From the NCBI GenBank assembly GCA_016873095.1, contig VGYC01000001.1:62001-126000 (forward strand): DNA of 64,000 nucleotides, given 5' to 3'. Each line of letters begins with the position of its first letter. The stretch's first letter is position 1. The translations under genes were made by a program, and so were the position numbers. Source of the stretch: Planctomycetota bacterium (GTDB lineage: Bacteria > Planctomycetota > Planctomycetia > Gemmatales > Gemmataceae). Below, in pieces: positions 8,965 through 17,450 of the stretch. The notes under the pieces were generated by a model, which saw nothing but the letters and a program-made list of their open reading frames with translations, was not told where the DNA came from and ran no database searches.

Positions 8965-10221
8965 TCAGCGTAGCGCGTCGCGATAGGTCTCGCGCATGGT
9001 GAGGATGACACCGAGCGATATCGCCCCCGTCAGCATCAGGAAGTAGGCGGGGGCGAAGTCGTCGGCGGTTCGCTCGATGAGATAGGTCGCGATCAGTGGC
9101 GTCAGGCCGCCGATGACGCCAACCGACAGATTGTAGCCGACCGACAGCGCTGTGCAGCGAACCCTGGCAGGCAGCACCTCGACCATCGTCGTCGGCCCCG
9201 CCCCGGAAAACATGGCTATCAGCACGGCGAATCCCATCTGACCAATGAGGATCAACACCGCATCGCGATGGTGCATCATCCAGAAGCAGGGATACGAAAG
9301 CGCCACCAGTCCGAGGGTCGCTGCCACGAGCACGGGCTTGCGGCCAATCCGGTCGGAAAGCAGGCCCATCAGCGGCACCAGTGCCAGCATCACCAGCATG
9401 TTGACGGTGTTGATGTCGAGCGCCTCCTTCGCCGAGGCGTGCACGATGGTCTCGAGGTAGGTGGCCGCGTAGACAAACACCATGTAAAAGCCGACGGCCA
9501 GTGCGAGATTGAAGCCGACAATCTTGAAGATGGCACGCCATTCGGTGCGGAAGGCCTCGACGATGGGCGCCGCCGCGCGTTCCATCTTGTCCAGGGCTGG
9601 CGGCTCCGGGATGTGGCGGCGGATGTAGAGTCCGGCGAGACCGACGATGAGACCGAGAAGAAACGGCAGTCGCCACCCCCAGCTCGCAACGTCTTCTCTG
9701 GGCAGGAGCAAGTTGACGACTGCGCCGGTGGCCGAACCCAGCAAGATGCCCGAACCGGCGCCAAACGGACTCCAGCTACCGGCCAGGCCGCGACGCTGCG
9801 ACGGCGCGCTTTCCACCAGGAAGATCACCGAGTTCGTGTATTCGCCGCCGACCGATAATCCCTGAACCATACGCATCGCCACCAGCAAGATGGCCGCCAT
9901 GCCGCCAATTTGCTCGTGAACCGGCAAGATGCCGATGAGGAAAGTGGGGATGGCCATCGCGAGCACGGAAATGGTGAGGGCGGCTCTGCGGCTGACGCGG
10001 TCGCCAATGTGGCCGAAGATTACCCCGCCGACCGGCCGCATCACAAAGCCGGCGGCGAACGCACCGAACGAGGCGATCAGCGAGCTGGCGGGGTCGCGCG
10101 ACGGGAAAAACTGCTCGCCGATGTCCTTGGCGAAGTAGCCATAGACGGCAAAGTCGTACCATTCCATGACGTTGCCAGCGATGCCGGCAATCACGGTCCG
10201 CCGCCGAGCTGCATGGTGCAT
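8965..10221 (-). CDS. MFS transporter, metabolite:H+ symporter (MHS) family
   Basis: A twelve-helix major facilitator of about 418 residues. NVMEWYDFAVYGYFA in helix 1, RPVGGVIFGHIGDRVSRR after helix 2 and MVQGLSVGGEYTNS in helix 5 are hallmarks of the MHS subgroup, which includes ProP (proline/betaine), KgtP (2-oxoglutarate) and citrate carriers. The substrate cannot be chosen from sequence. The start at 10221 is preferred because AGGGG lies just upstream; in-frame ATGs also exist at 10233 and 10281. It is divergent from nadK, with only about 90 bases between the starts. Confidence 0.87.
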   Translation of the reverse strand: MHHAARRRTVIAGIAGNVMEWYDFAVYGYFAKDIGEQFFPSRDPASSLIASFGAFAAGFVMRPVGGVIFGHIGDRVSRRAALTISVLAMAIPTFLIGILPVHEQIGGMAAILLVAMRMVQGLSVGGEYTNSVIFLVESAPSQRRGLAGSWSPFGAGSGILLGSATGAVVNLLLPREDVASWGWRLPFLLGLIVGLAGLYIRRHIPEPPALDKMERAAAPIVEAFRTEWRAIFKIVGFNLALAVGFYMVFVYAATYLETIVHASAKEALDINTVNMLVMLALVPLMGLLSDRIGRKPVLVAATLGLVALSYPCFWMMHHRDAVLILIGQMGFAVLIAMFSGAGPTTMVEVLPARVRCTALSVGYNLSVGVIGGLTPLIATYLIERTADDFAPAYFLMLTGAISLGVILTMRETYRDALR

Positions 10222-10310
10222 GCGACCCCTCATGCAAACGAAGACTCCGATCTCGTTCGAGTGTTGGCAGATCGGAATCATGCTCCACGCTCGGATTATA
10301 CAATGGCATC

Positions 10311-11162
10311 ATGAGAATCCTTGTGCTGGGTAATGCGAACCGGCCGGGCGTCAAGGAAGAGGCGGAGCGCATCTTGCCTTTTCTGCAGCAACATTGCGAG
10401 ATCGTGCTCGTGGATCTGTATCAAGAGTGCGATCTGTCCACCGTGCCGCAGGCTGATCTGGCGCTGGTGCTCGGAGGTGATGGAGCGATCCTGCGGGCTG
10501 CACGGCAAATGGGCTATCGTCAGGTGCCGGTGCTGGGGGTCAACCTCGGCCGACTAGGGTTTCTTGCCGACCTCGATCCGGAAGACCTGCGCACTTGCTT
10601 CCCGCGCGTCAGCCAGGGGGAGTACAAGATCACGCGGCATGTGATGATCGAGTGTCGCCTGGATGGTCCAGCCCCGAAATCGTTCCTCGGCCTGAACGAG
10701 GTCGTCGTCCATTCCTTGCCTCCCTTCCACATGCTTGATCTGCATCTGGCGGCGGACGGTGATGCGGTCGCGCGATTCTCCGGCGACGGCCTGATTGTCA
10801 GCACGCCGGTCGGCTCGACGGCCCACAGTCTCTCGGCGGGAGGCCCGATCCTCGGGCAAGAGCTGCCGGTGTTCGTTGTCACGCCGATTTGCCCGCATTC
10901 GTTGACCTATCGGCCGGTGGTGGACTCGGCCGACAAGGAGTACATTATTACCCTGGGCTCGCGCTCCGAGGCCGCATCGCTGATCGTCGATGGTCAGGAA
11001 AGCGTGACCCTTGCCGCCGGACAGCGGGTGTTGATCCGGCGGGCAGCGGTTGCCTTCGAGCGGGTCAAGGTCGCAGGCAGAGGATTCTATCAGACGTTGC
11101 GGGAGAAGCTGAGCTGGGGCGTGCTGCCGACGTACCGTGATGAACCAAAATCAGCTCGCTAG
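10311..11162 (+). CDS. nadK: NAD kinase
   Basis: Phosphorylates NAD to NADP in the cytoplasm. The 283-residue protein has the GGDG motif at residues 55-58 (ALVLGGDGAILRAAR), the LGFLADL block, the LNEVVVH segment that positions a catalytic/NAD-binding asparagine-glutamate pair, and the glycine-rich STPVGSTAHSLSAGGPI block near 164-180. Length and domain order are normal. TTATAC at 10296-10301 may be part of its promoter. The acylphosphatase gene follows 32 bases downstream. Confidence 0.95.
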   Translation: MRILVLGNANRPGVKEEAERILPFLQQHCEIVLVDLYQECDLSTVPQADLALVLGGDGAILRAARQMGYRQVPVLGVNLGRLGFLADLDPEDLRTCFPRVSQGEYKITRHVMIECRLDGPAPKSFLGLNEVVVHSLPPFHMLDLHLAADGDAVARFSGDGLIVSTPVGSTAHSLSAGGPILGQELPVFVVTPICPHSLTYRPVVDSADKEYIITLGSRSEAASLIVDGQESVTLAAGQRVLIRRAAVAFERVKVAGRGFYQTLREKLSWGVLPTYRDEPKSAR

Positions 11163-11194
11163 CGTACAACGCATGCATGACATGTGGGACATAC

Positions 11195-11461
11195 ATGGTT
11201 GCCAAGCTTGTGCATTATTCCGGCCGCGTCCAGGGAGTGGGCTTCCGTTACACGTCGTGCAGTCTCGCCGAGGGGCTGCCGCTTGCCGGCCATGTTCGAA
11301 ATCTGCCCGACGGCCGCGTGGAACTCTTCGTGCAAGGGGACGAAGCGGTGGTAGCCGGGTTTCTGGCTGTGGTGCAGCGGCGCCTGGCTTCGGCGATCGC
11401 GGAGCATGTGATCGAGGAACGCGAACCTGAGGAATTGACTGGCTTTACGATTCGTTATTAG
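11195..11461 (+). CDS. acyP: Acylphosphatase
   Basis: A small cytoplasmic enzyme of 88 residues that hydrolyses acyl phosphates such as carbamoyl phosphate and 1,3-bisphosphoglycerate. It carries the signature SGRVQGVGFRYTS with the phosphate-binding arginine, and GHVRNLPDGRVELFVQG with the catalytic asparagine. ATG 11195 gives the family-typical start; an in-frame ATG six codons upstream (11177) is possible. It lies between nadK and an ABC transporter pair and may be cotranscribed with nadK. Confidence 0.93.
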   Translation: MVAKLVHYSGRVQGVGFRYTSCSLAEGLPLAGHVRNLPDGRVELFVQGDEAVVAGFLAVVQRRLASAIAEHVIEEREPEELTGFTIRY

Positions 11462-11485
11462 CGTCACGGTCAACGGGGTCAGTAA

Positions 11486-12679
11486 ATGTCGAGTACGGTG
11501 AGTTTCATCATCGCATGCGTGCTTCTGGAAACGCTCCAGTTCCTGGCGGCTCTGCCCTGGCTGCTGGCGATTGACCTGCGAGCGCGAACGCGCTGGCGGC
11601 AGCCAGCCAGCTGGGGAAAGGCGGCGCTGGTGTTGCTGGGAATCGGCATCGGTTCGGGATTGATTCTCGACGCCAACAGCGGTACCGCCTTGCTGAGAGG
11701 ACTTGGACGGCTGTACATGTCAGTATTGCATTTGCAACTGGCGGCCGACTTTCTGGTACTGTGCTTCTTCCTGCTTCTGAAATTCTGGCCCAAGGGAGGC
11801 GCCGTCGCCCTGAGCGCCTTTCGGGAGGGCGTGCGGCAGCCGATGTTCTGGCTTCTGGCCGTGGCGGCGCTCTTTTTCATGCTCATTTCGCCGGTCGTCC
11901 CCTACTTCACCTTCGGCGAAGACCTGAAAATGGTCATCGAGTTGTGCTATGCGTTCACGATGATGGCGCCGGCGCTGTTCGGCGTGGTGGCGGCCAGCAT
12001 GTCGGTGAGCGAGGAGATTGAAGGGCGGACCGCCATCACCGTGATGAGCAAGCCGATCTCGCGACGGCAATTCCTGCTAGGCAAGTTCCTGGGCATCCTT
12101 TCCGCCGCGCTGCTGATGACGTTCATTCTGGGCTGGGTCCTCATCTGGATCAGTGTTTTTGGCCGTGGCTATGTGCGCTTGCCGGCGCAGCCGGAGTTTC
12201 CCGACCCGGCCTGGGTCGTTGACGCCGCGCAGACCTGGTTTCCCGAGAGCAGTCTCGCCGATCTCGCGCTCGGCATGGGTCTCTGGTTCGATGACGTGCA
12301 GATGTCCACACCAGGACTGGTGATCGGCTTCTGTCAGGTCATGGTGTTGCTGGCGATCGCGGTCGCGCTGGCAACGCGCTTGCCGATGGTCGTCAATTTC
12401 CCGATCTGCATGCTCGTTTATTTCCTGGGTCATTTGACGCCGATCTTGACGGAGGTGAGCCGCAATAACAGATTGGTCTATTTCGTCGCGCAGCTTTTCG
12501 ATAATCTTTTACCAGGGCTCGATTTGTTCGACGTGGGCACGGCGGTGGTGCGCGAGACGCCACTTCCACTGGGCGAATACGCATTGTACACGCTCAACGT
12601 GAGCGTCTACGCTGTCATCTATGCGTCAATCGCCTTGTTATTCGGGCTGATCTTGTTTGAGGATCGCGACCTGGCTTGA
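11486..12679 (+). CDS. ABC-2 type transporter permease
   Basis: A 397-residue membrane protein with roughly eight to nine hydrophobic segments. The cytoplasmic loop EEIEGRTAITVMSKPISRRQFLLGKFLG is typical of ABC-2/NatB-type permeases, where a conserved glutamate-glycine-T pattern precedes the helix that contacts the ATPase. A soluble loop of about 60 residues (around residues 230-275) probably faces outward. The stop codon abuts the next gene, an ABC exporter-type protein (TTGA overlap if that gene starts at TTG 12676), so the two are translated together. No classical stand-alone ATPase for this permease is in the window. Substrate unknown. Confidence 0.8.
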   Translation: MSSTVSFIIACVLLETLQFLAALPWLLAIDLRARTRWRQPASWGKAALVLLGIGIGSGLILDANSGTALLRGLGRLYMSVLHLQLAADFLVLCFFLLLKFWPKGGAVALSAFREGVRQPMFWLLAVAALFFMLISPVVPYFTFGEDLKMVIELCYAFTMMAPALFGVVAASMSVSEEIEGRTAITVMSKPISRRQFLLGKFLGILSAALLMTFILGWVLIWISVFGRGYVRLPAQPEFPDPAWVVDAAQTWFPESSLADLALGMGLWFDDVQMSTPGLVIGFCQVMVLLAIAVALATRLPMVVNFPICMLVYFLGHLTPILTEVSRNNRLVYFVAQLFDNLLPGLDLFDVGTAVVRETPLPLGEYALYTLNVSVYAVIYASIALLFGLILFEDRDLA

Positions 12680-12684
12680 CGATC

Positions 12685-14886
12685 ATGGGAAACGCCGCCT
12701 TCGTCCGTGCTCGCCGCTTCCTGAACTACAATCCCCTGGCCAAGTGGGCGGCGCTGGCCGGTGGAACTCTCACCGGCATCCTCTATGTCGTACTTCTCCT
12801 GGTGCTCGCCCTGTTCATCGACCTGATGGTGGATCGCGGCGAGATCCCCGCCTTTGCCGACCTTTCTCTGCCAGCACAGAATCAGTTCTTGAATGAGTCG
12901 CTGGACGCGGATGATGCCCGCAAGGAATTGATCGGGATGGGCATGACCGGCTCCCTGTTACGGCTGCTGAATCCCGAGCCGCAACAGGGGTGGTCGGCAC
13001 GCGAACTGGAATTGCGCCAGGGCCTTCTCTGGTACGGAAGCGTTGGGCCGCATCTTGAGAGCCATGTCAATGCGGACGCCGCCTCTGCATTTCGCGAAGC
13101 GCTGACGCGACGCATTAGCAACCTCGGACCGGAACTTGCCGTGAGCCGTAACCTGGCCGACTTTGCCGCGCTGGGCCGCGTTGTCAGGACGCGGGGCACC
13201 CTGTCGGGAAATCTGCTGGCGGCGCTGGTTTCATGGAACAGCTGGATGTGGATGTACGGCAATCAGACGTATCTCATAGGATTGTTTGCGGTGGCCGTGT
13301 CGCTGGCCTTGTTGCGCAGCATCTTGATGTTCTTCGCCGGCTACATGGCGGCACGGGCCACGACCGAGGCGGCCACCCGGCTCCGACGCGCCGTCTACCA
13401 TCATACCTATCGCCGGGGCACGCTGGCCTTTCGCGCCCTGGGGCCCAGCGAGGCCGTCGGTGTATCGACGCGACATCTCGAGGCTGTTCACGACGGACTC
13501 TACGGCTGGCTGACGCTGTTCTTTCGTGAACCGATCAAGCTCGGCTTGTTGCTGGCCTGCGCGATGGTGGTGCATTTCTGGCTGGCGCTGGCATTCATGC
13601 TGTTCGCGCTGATCGTGTGGCTGGTTGGAGGGCAAGTCGCCGCGTACTTTCGCCGCCAGGGCCGCTCCGCCGCCCACCGCGCCGCTGACCAGCTCGCTCT
13701 CATTCAAGAGAGCATCATGCTCATGCGACTGGTGAAGGTCTACTTGATGGAGCTGTTCAACCAGGCCCGTGTGGAACGGCAGCTGGCACGCTACAATTCA
13801 GCGCAGATCCGGCGTTTTCGCGGCGAGGCCTTTTACCGCGCGGTCTTTCTGTTTCTGGGCCTGGCGGCTGCGCTGGTACTCTTGCTACTCATGGGCGTGA
13901 TCGTCCTTGAAGGCCGCCTCGGCGTGACCAGTGGACTCGTGCTCGTATCGATCCTGATCAGCATGTACTGGCCGCTCGCCTCGTGGCTGGAGCAACGCCG
14001 GCTGATTCGCCGGGGCCGCGAATCGGCGGCGATTCTTTTCAGCTTTCTGGACCGGCCCAAGGACATCGGGCAAGTGGTCGAGGCCGAGTTTTTGCCGGCC
14101 CTCAGCAAGCAGATCGAGTTCGATGAAGTGTCGCTCGAAGAACCCGGCACGGGACGCAAGCTTCTTCAAGGAGTGTCGCTCACCATCCCGGCCGGGCAGC
14201 GCATTGCCATCGTCGGACCGGAAGACATGGAGAAGCACGCCCTGGTCTACCTGATTCCGCGCTTTCTGGACCCGAGTTCCGGGGAGATCCGCATCGATCG
14301 CAAGAACCTGCGCTGGGTCACGCTCGACTCGCTGCGTGCCCAGATCGCCATCGTCTTGCAGCATAACCTGGTGTTCAACGACACGGTGGCCAACAACATT
14401 GGTTGCGGCGACCCCAGCTTCAACCTGCCCAAGATCATCGAGGCGGCCAAGATCGCCCACGCCCATCAGTTCATCCAGAAACTGCCGCAAGGTTACGAGA
14501 CGCTCATCGGCGAGATGGGCGAACCGCTGCGCATCGGCGCGCAGTTTCGCATCGCCCTGGCCCGGGCGATCCTCCGCGATCCGGCGTTGCTCATCATCGA
14601 GGAACCGCCGGTCACGCTCGACGACGACACCAAGTCGTTGCTCGACGACACGTATGCCCGCGTCTTGCCTGGCCGGACGACGATTTTCCTGCCCCATCGC
14701 CTGTCCACGATTCGCAACTGCGACCGCGTGTTTTTCCTGTACAACGGCAAGGTCGAGGCGGCCGGCGAGCACCGCGAACTGCTGACGCAGAATGAGCTGT
14801 ACAGACATCTGCAGTACATGGAGTTCAACGAGTTCGCCGGCATGTTTGATAATCTTGCCCCGAATTCGCCCATTCCGGAACTTTAA
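12685..14886 (+). CDS. ABC exporter-like protein with degenerate nucleotide-binding domain
   Basis: A protein of about 733 residues laid out like a type IV ABC exporter: a membrane domain with about six helices (the first near residues 25-50, the others between 205 and 440) and a C-terminal nucleotide-binding domain from about residue 470. An extra region of about 140 residues sits between helix 1 and helix 2. The ATPase motifs are badly eroded. The Walker A position reads IVGPEDMEKHAL, with no GK[ST]; the signature reads LRIGAQ instead of LSGGQ; the Walker B position reads LLIIEEPPVTLDDD, with Glu in place of Asp. The H-loop FLPHRLST and the D-loop region remain. ATP hydrolysis therefore looks unlikely. 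The start may be ATG 12685 or TTG 12676. It is coupled to the ABC-2 permease upstream. Confidence 0.85.
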   Translation: MGNAAFVRARRFLNYNPLAKWAALAGGTLTGILYVVLLLVLALFIDLMVDRGEIPAFADLSLPAQNQFLNESLDADDARKELIGMGMTGSLLRLLNPEPQQGWSARELELRQGLLWYGSVGPHLESHVNADAASAFREALTRRISNLGPELAVSRNLADFAALGRVVRTRGTLSGNLLAALVSWNSWMWMYGNQTYLIGLFAVAVSLALLRSILMFFAGYMAARATTEAATRLRRAVYHHTYRRGTLAFRALGPSEAVGVSTRHLEAVHDGLYGWLTLFFREPIKLGLLLACAMVVHFWLALAFMLFALIVWLVGGQVAAYFRRQGRSAAHRAADQLALIQESIMLMRLVKVYLMELFNQARVERQLARYNSAQIRRFRGEAFYRAVFLFLGLAAALVLLLLMGVIVLEGRLGVTSGLVLVSILISMYWPLASWLEQRRLIRRGRESAAILFSFLDRPKDIGQVVEAEFLPALSKQIEFDEVSLEEPGTGRKLLQGVSLTIPAGQRIAIVGPEDMEKHALVYLIPRFLDPSSGEIRIDRKNLRWVTLDSLRAQIAIVLQHNLVFNDTVANNIGCGDPSFNLPKIIEAAKIAHAHQFIQKLPQGYETLIGEMGEPLRIGAQFRIALARAILRDPALLIIEEPPVTLDDDTKSLLDDTYARVLPGRTTIFLPHRLSTIRNCDRVFFLYNGKVEAAGEHRELLTQNELYRHLQYMEFNEFAGMFDNLAPNSPIPEL

Positions 14887-15003
14887 GCGCGCGTTGTTCG
14901 CGCACGCCGCGCACTTCGCGTGCTGAATGCGGCACACGGAGCGTGCCGGTTACATTCTCGGACCGCCCTGGATGGCGGCCCTACAAGTGAAAGGCATCCT
15001 GGC

Positions 15004-15813
15004 ATGCACGAACGCGAACTTGAGATTGCGCTGGCAGCCGCTCGGCTGGCGGGTCAGCACCTTGTCGCCGAGTACGAACGCTTCAAGGCCATCCCCAACG
15101 CGCCCGCCGACATCACCACCGACGCGGATCGTCAGGCCCAGGACATCATCATCGAGCACATCGGCGCGCACTTTCCCGGCGATGCCTTTTGCGCCGAGGA
15201 GCAGACGGCGAAGGTCGCCGGCAAGCCAAGCACCGGCCAGCGTCTGTGGATCATCGACCCCATCGACGGCACGCGCGGCTTTGCCCAGAAGAACGGTGAA
15301 TTCTCGGTGATGATCGGCTTCGTCGAAGGCGGCGAAACGGTGGCCGGCCTGGTGGCGCAGCCGGCATCGGGACGACTGACCTATGCCACGCGCGGCAAGG
15401 GTTGCTGGCGAAAGGATGGTGATGCCGCGCCGGTACGCTGCGAGGTTGCCGGCACGACCGAACTGTCGAAGTCAACGCTGGTGCAGAGCCGCTCGCGGAC
15501 GCCGGGAAAAGCGTCGAAGACCACGGCCGCCATCGCGCCTGCGCACATCGTCGAGACGTACTCGGCCGGAATCAAGCTTGCCCTGGTCGCGCGCGGCGAG
15601 GTGGATATCTACCTCAACACCTACACCGAATTCCACGACTGGGACATCTGCGCCGGCCACATCCTCGTCACCGAGGCCGGCGGCAAGGTCAGCGGCCTGA
15701 AAGGCGAAACGCTCAGATACGGCTTGCCCGGCGCCTGGCAGCGCCACGGCCTGCTGGCAACGAATGGCAAGATCCACGACGCCGCGCTCGACCGCTTGCG
15801 CTCGGCCGGATGA
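15004..15813 (+). CDS. Inositol-monophosphatase/CysQ-family phosphatase
   Basis: A lithium-sensitive-type Mg-dependent phosphatase of 269 residues. Metal-binding blocks are visible in order: the acidic FCAEEQ segment, WIIDPIDGTRGF, and HDWDICAGHILVTEAGGKVSG. The family covers inositol monophosphatase, 3'(2'),5'-bisphosphate nucleotidase (CysQ/HAL2), histidinol phosphatase and fructose bisphosphatase. The GTRGF after the DPIDGT motif, where inositol monophosphatases usually have GTxNF, favours a HAL2/CysQ-like nucleotidase or histidinol-phosphatase-like activity, but this is not decisive. ATG 15004 gives a family-typical N-terminus; longer upstream frames run through a repeat-like spacer and were not used. 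Confidence 0.85.
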   Translation: MHERELEIALAAARLAGQHLVAEYERFKAIPNAPADITTDADRQAQDIIIEHIGAHFPGDAFCAEEQTAKVAGKPSTGQRLWIIDPIDGTRGFAQKNGEFSVMIGFVEGGETVAGLVAQPASGRLTYATRGKGCWRKDGDAAPVRCEVAGTTELSKSTLVQSRSRTPGKASKTTAAIAPAHIVETYSAGIKLALVARGEVDIYLNTYTEFHDWDICAGHILVTEAGGKVSGLKGETLRYGLPGAWQRHGLLATNGKIHDAALDRLRSAG

Positions 15814-15943
15814 GCCGCGCTGCTTCGACCATTCGACGAGAGACCGGCGTTGACTTGCCCGGTTGCTGGCCGCCGGCGTGACTCTAGCCGATGATTGCAT
15901 CGTCGAATCGCAATGAGCAGAACTTGCGTGGAGGGAACATGCC

Positions 15944-16342
15944 ATGCCGACCGTCAAGCTTGTCGATGAGAACAGCGCTCATCCCATCGTCCGCGAGGTG
16001 TTCGCGGACATCAAGGCGACGAAGAAGATCGATTTCATTCCCAACATCTGGCGAGCCCTGGCCTCGCACCCGGAGCATTTGCGGCTGTGCTGGACCCGCC
16101 TCAAGGCCATCATGGCGCCGGGCAAGGTCGATGCGCTGACCAAGGAGATCATTGCCCTGGCCGTGTCCGCGACCAACGGTTGCAACTACTGCATCAATTC
16201 GCACACCGCCGCCACGCAGAAGCTTGGCCTGGACAACGAGGGCCTCGGCGAGGTTCTCGCCGTCGTTGGGCTTTTCAACCAGATGAACAAGCTCGCCGAC
16301 GCGTACCAGGTCGAGCCGGACATTTTGCCGGCGCCGCGGTGA
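15944..16342 (+). CDS. AhpD-like / carboxymuconolactone decarboxylase-family protein
   Basis: A 132-residue helical protein of the carboxymuconolactone decarboxylase/AhpD superfamily. The redox motif NGCNYCINSHTAA (C80, C83, H87) is the CxxCxxxH pattern of alkylhydroperoxidase AhpD-type proteins, which reduce peroxides using thiols. The rest (IWRALASHPEHLR, LTKEIIALAVSATNGC) matches the peroxidase-related subgroup. GAGGGA upstream of the ATG is a good ribosome binding site. No peroxiredoxin partner is adjacent. A palindromic element starting 58 bases after the stop may act as a terminator. Confidence 0.88.
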   Translation: MPTVKLVDENSAHPIVREVFADIKATKKIDFIPNIWRALASHPEHLRLCWTRLKAIMAPGKVDALTKEIIALAVSATNGCNYCINSHTAATQKLGLDNEGLGEVLAVVGLFNQMNKLADAYQVEPDILPAPR

Positions 16343-16400
16343 GGGGAGCGGTACGCCTGTCGACGTCCAGGATCAATAGCGTCCGCCCCGAGAAACACTC

Positions 16401-16492
16401 TGGCCGCAAGAGACGCAAAAAGCGTACGAAAGGAAAAACGCCGCGCCAAGCTTTTTCTGCTTCTTTGCGCCTTTTTGCGTTACTTGCGGCCA
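16401..16492. repeat. 92-bp palindromic element, copy 1
   Basis: Terminal inverted repeats 16401-16422 and 16471-16492 match at 20 of 22 positions; the left arm begins TGGCCGCAAGAGACGCAAAA. The interior is also partly self-complementary, so the whole element could fold into one long hairpin. Related elements lie at about 17008-17100 and 17192-17284 on the other side of the GxxExxY gene. No transposase is present. It may be a MITE/REP-like mobile palindrome, or a terminator for the AhpD-like gene. Confidence 0.7.
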
Positions 16493-16566
16493 ATCCCGCG
16501 CTTCCGCCCCTTCAGGCATGCTCAGTCTGCTCGGTGATGGGATTGCTTAGCGACATCGCGTACTTT

Positions 16567-16932
16567 TTAATTAATTGCGAAGCGCCCGGCGCCGAAGTTC
16601 AGCAATAGCCCGTGCTCGACACGCGCGGCCCGCAAGTATCCGAGGACTTGAGCGATGTGTTCGTCGGCCATGGTTCTGGCCGCCTTCAATTCGACGATGA
16701 GGATGCCCTCGACAAACAGGTCGGCGAAATACTCGCCCAGCGCAAAGCCGTCTTCGTCGAACACCTGGAGTGGATGCTGGGGCGAGACATTCAAGTTAAG
16801 CTTGCGAAGTCGATGCACGAGCGCATTTTCGTAAACCTTTTCCAGATGTCCCGGCCCAAGATACTTGTGAATCGCAAAGGCCGTCTCGCGGATCTGGTCG
16901 CACAGCACAAACACCCGATCTTTCTCTTGCAT
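16567..16932 (-). CDS. GxxExxY family protein
   Basis: A 121-residue protein with the name-giving motif GHLEKVYENAL (G28, E31, Y34), preceded by AIHKYLGPG. Its C-terminal half contains ADLFVEGILIVELKA, a pattern like the PD-(D/E)xK nuclease core (acidic residue near 71, then ExK at 81-83), and ends GLLLNFGAGRFAIN. The family is often annotated only by its motif; a nuclease-like fold is suggested but activity is not established. ATG 16932 starts a family-typical N-terminus, although the frame stays open upstream through repeat sequence. It is the only gene between 16343 and 17450 and is flanked on both sides by palindromic elements of one family. Confidence 0.85.
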   Translation of the reverse strand: MQEKDRVFVLCDQIRETAFAIHKYLGPGHLEKVYENALVHRLRKLNLNVSPQHPLQVFDEDGFALGEYFADLFVEGILIVELKAARTMADEHIAQVLGYLRAARVEHGLLLNFGAGRFAIN

Positions 16933-16978
16933 GATAATCCTCTTGAAGAAAGGCCGCCGCCAAGGCGACACTTGAAAT

Positions 16979-17108
16979 TGACCTGCCGGCGAACGGTTTG
17001 GGAAATCGCCGCAAGAAACGCAAAAAACCGCAGAAGGCGACGCCAGAACACCTGCACCCTTGCAAGGATGACTTTTGCGCCTCTTTGAGTTTTTTGCGGC
17101 TATCGAAA
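16979..17108. repeat. 130-bp direct repeat, copy A, containing palindromic element
   Basis: This stretch recurs at 17163-17292 with about three base differences and no gaps, an exact 184-base period. Inside it, 17008-17100 has ends GCCGCAAGAAACGC and TTTTTTGCGGC that are imperfect inverted repeats of the same family as 16401-16492. Similarity extends upstream of the 130 bases with one indel, so the region upstream of the GxxExxY gene appears to have been tandemly duplicated. Confidence 0.8.
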
Positions 17109-17162
17109 GCCAAGTCGCCAGCCAATCAAATGTTATTGAAGTAAGGCTGCTGCCGAGGCGAA

Positions 17163-17292
17163 TGACCTGCCGGCGAACGGTTTGGGAAATCGCCGCAAGA
17201 AACGCAAAAAACCGCAGAAGGCAACGCCAAAACACCTGCACCCTTGCAAGGATGACTTTTGCGCCTTTTTGAGTTTTTTGCGGCTATCGAAA
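17163..17292. repeat. 130-bp direct repeat, copy B
   Basis: Second copy of 16979-17108, offset by 184 bases, with the palindromic part at 17192-17284. The rest of the space from 17293 to 17450 shows no gene and no clear structure. Confidence 0.8.
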
Positions 17293-17450
17293 AGCAACGA
17301 CTCGGGCAAAAAGCTGTCAAGGTCGGTCGGCGCGTTTTTCTGAAAGTCGAGACGGTGTCACTCTCGCGAAACTTGGCCGACCACTCTTGGTTTGGCTCCA
17401 CCACCCCGGCAATCGGACGTGCCGGATCATTAACCCGCGATCAACTGACA

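Noticed and set aside
16979-17292. Tandem repeat considered as a CRISPR array
   Set aside because: Only two units of 130 bases, nearly identical throughout, with no repeat-spacer pattern and no cas genes.
16401-17450. Possible insertion sequence
   Set aside because: No transposase or target duplication is visible; only short palindromes and one small non-transposase gene.
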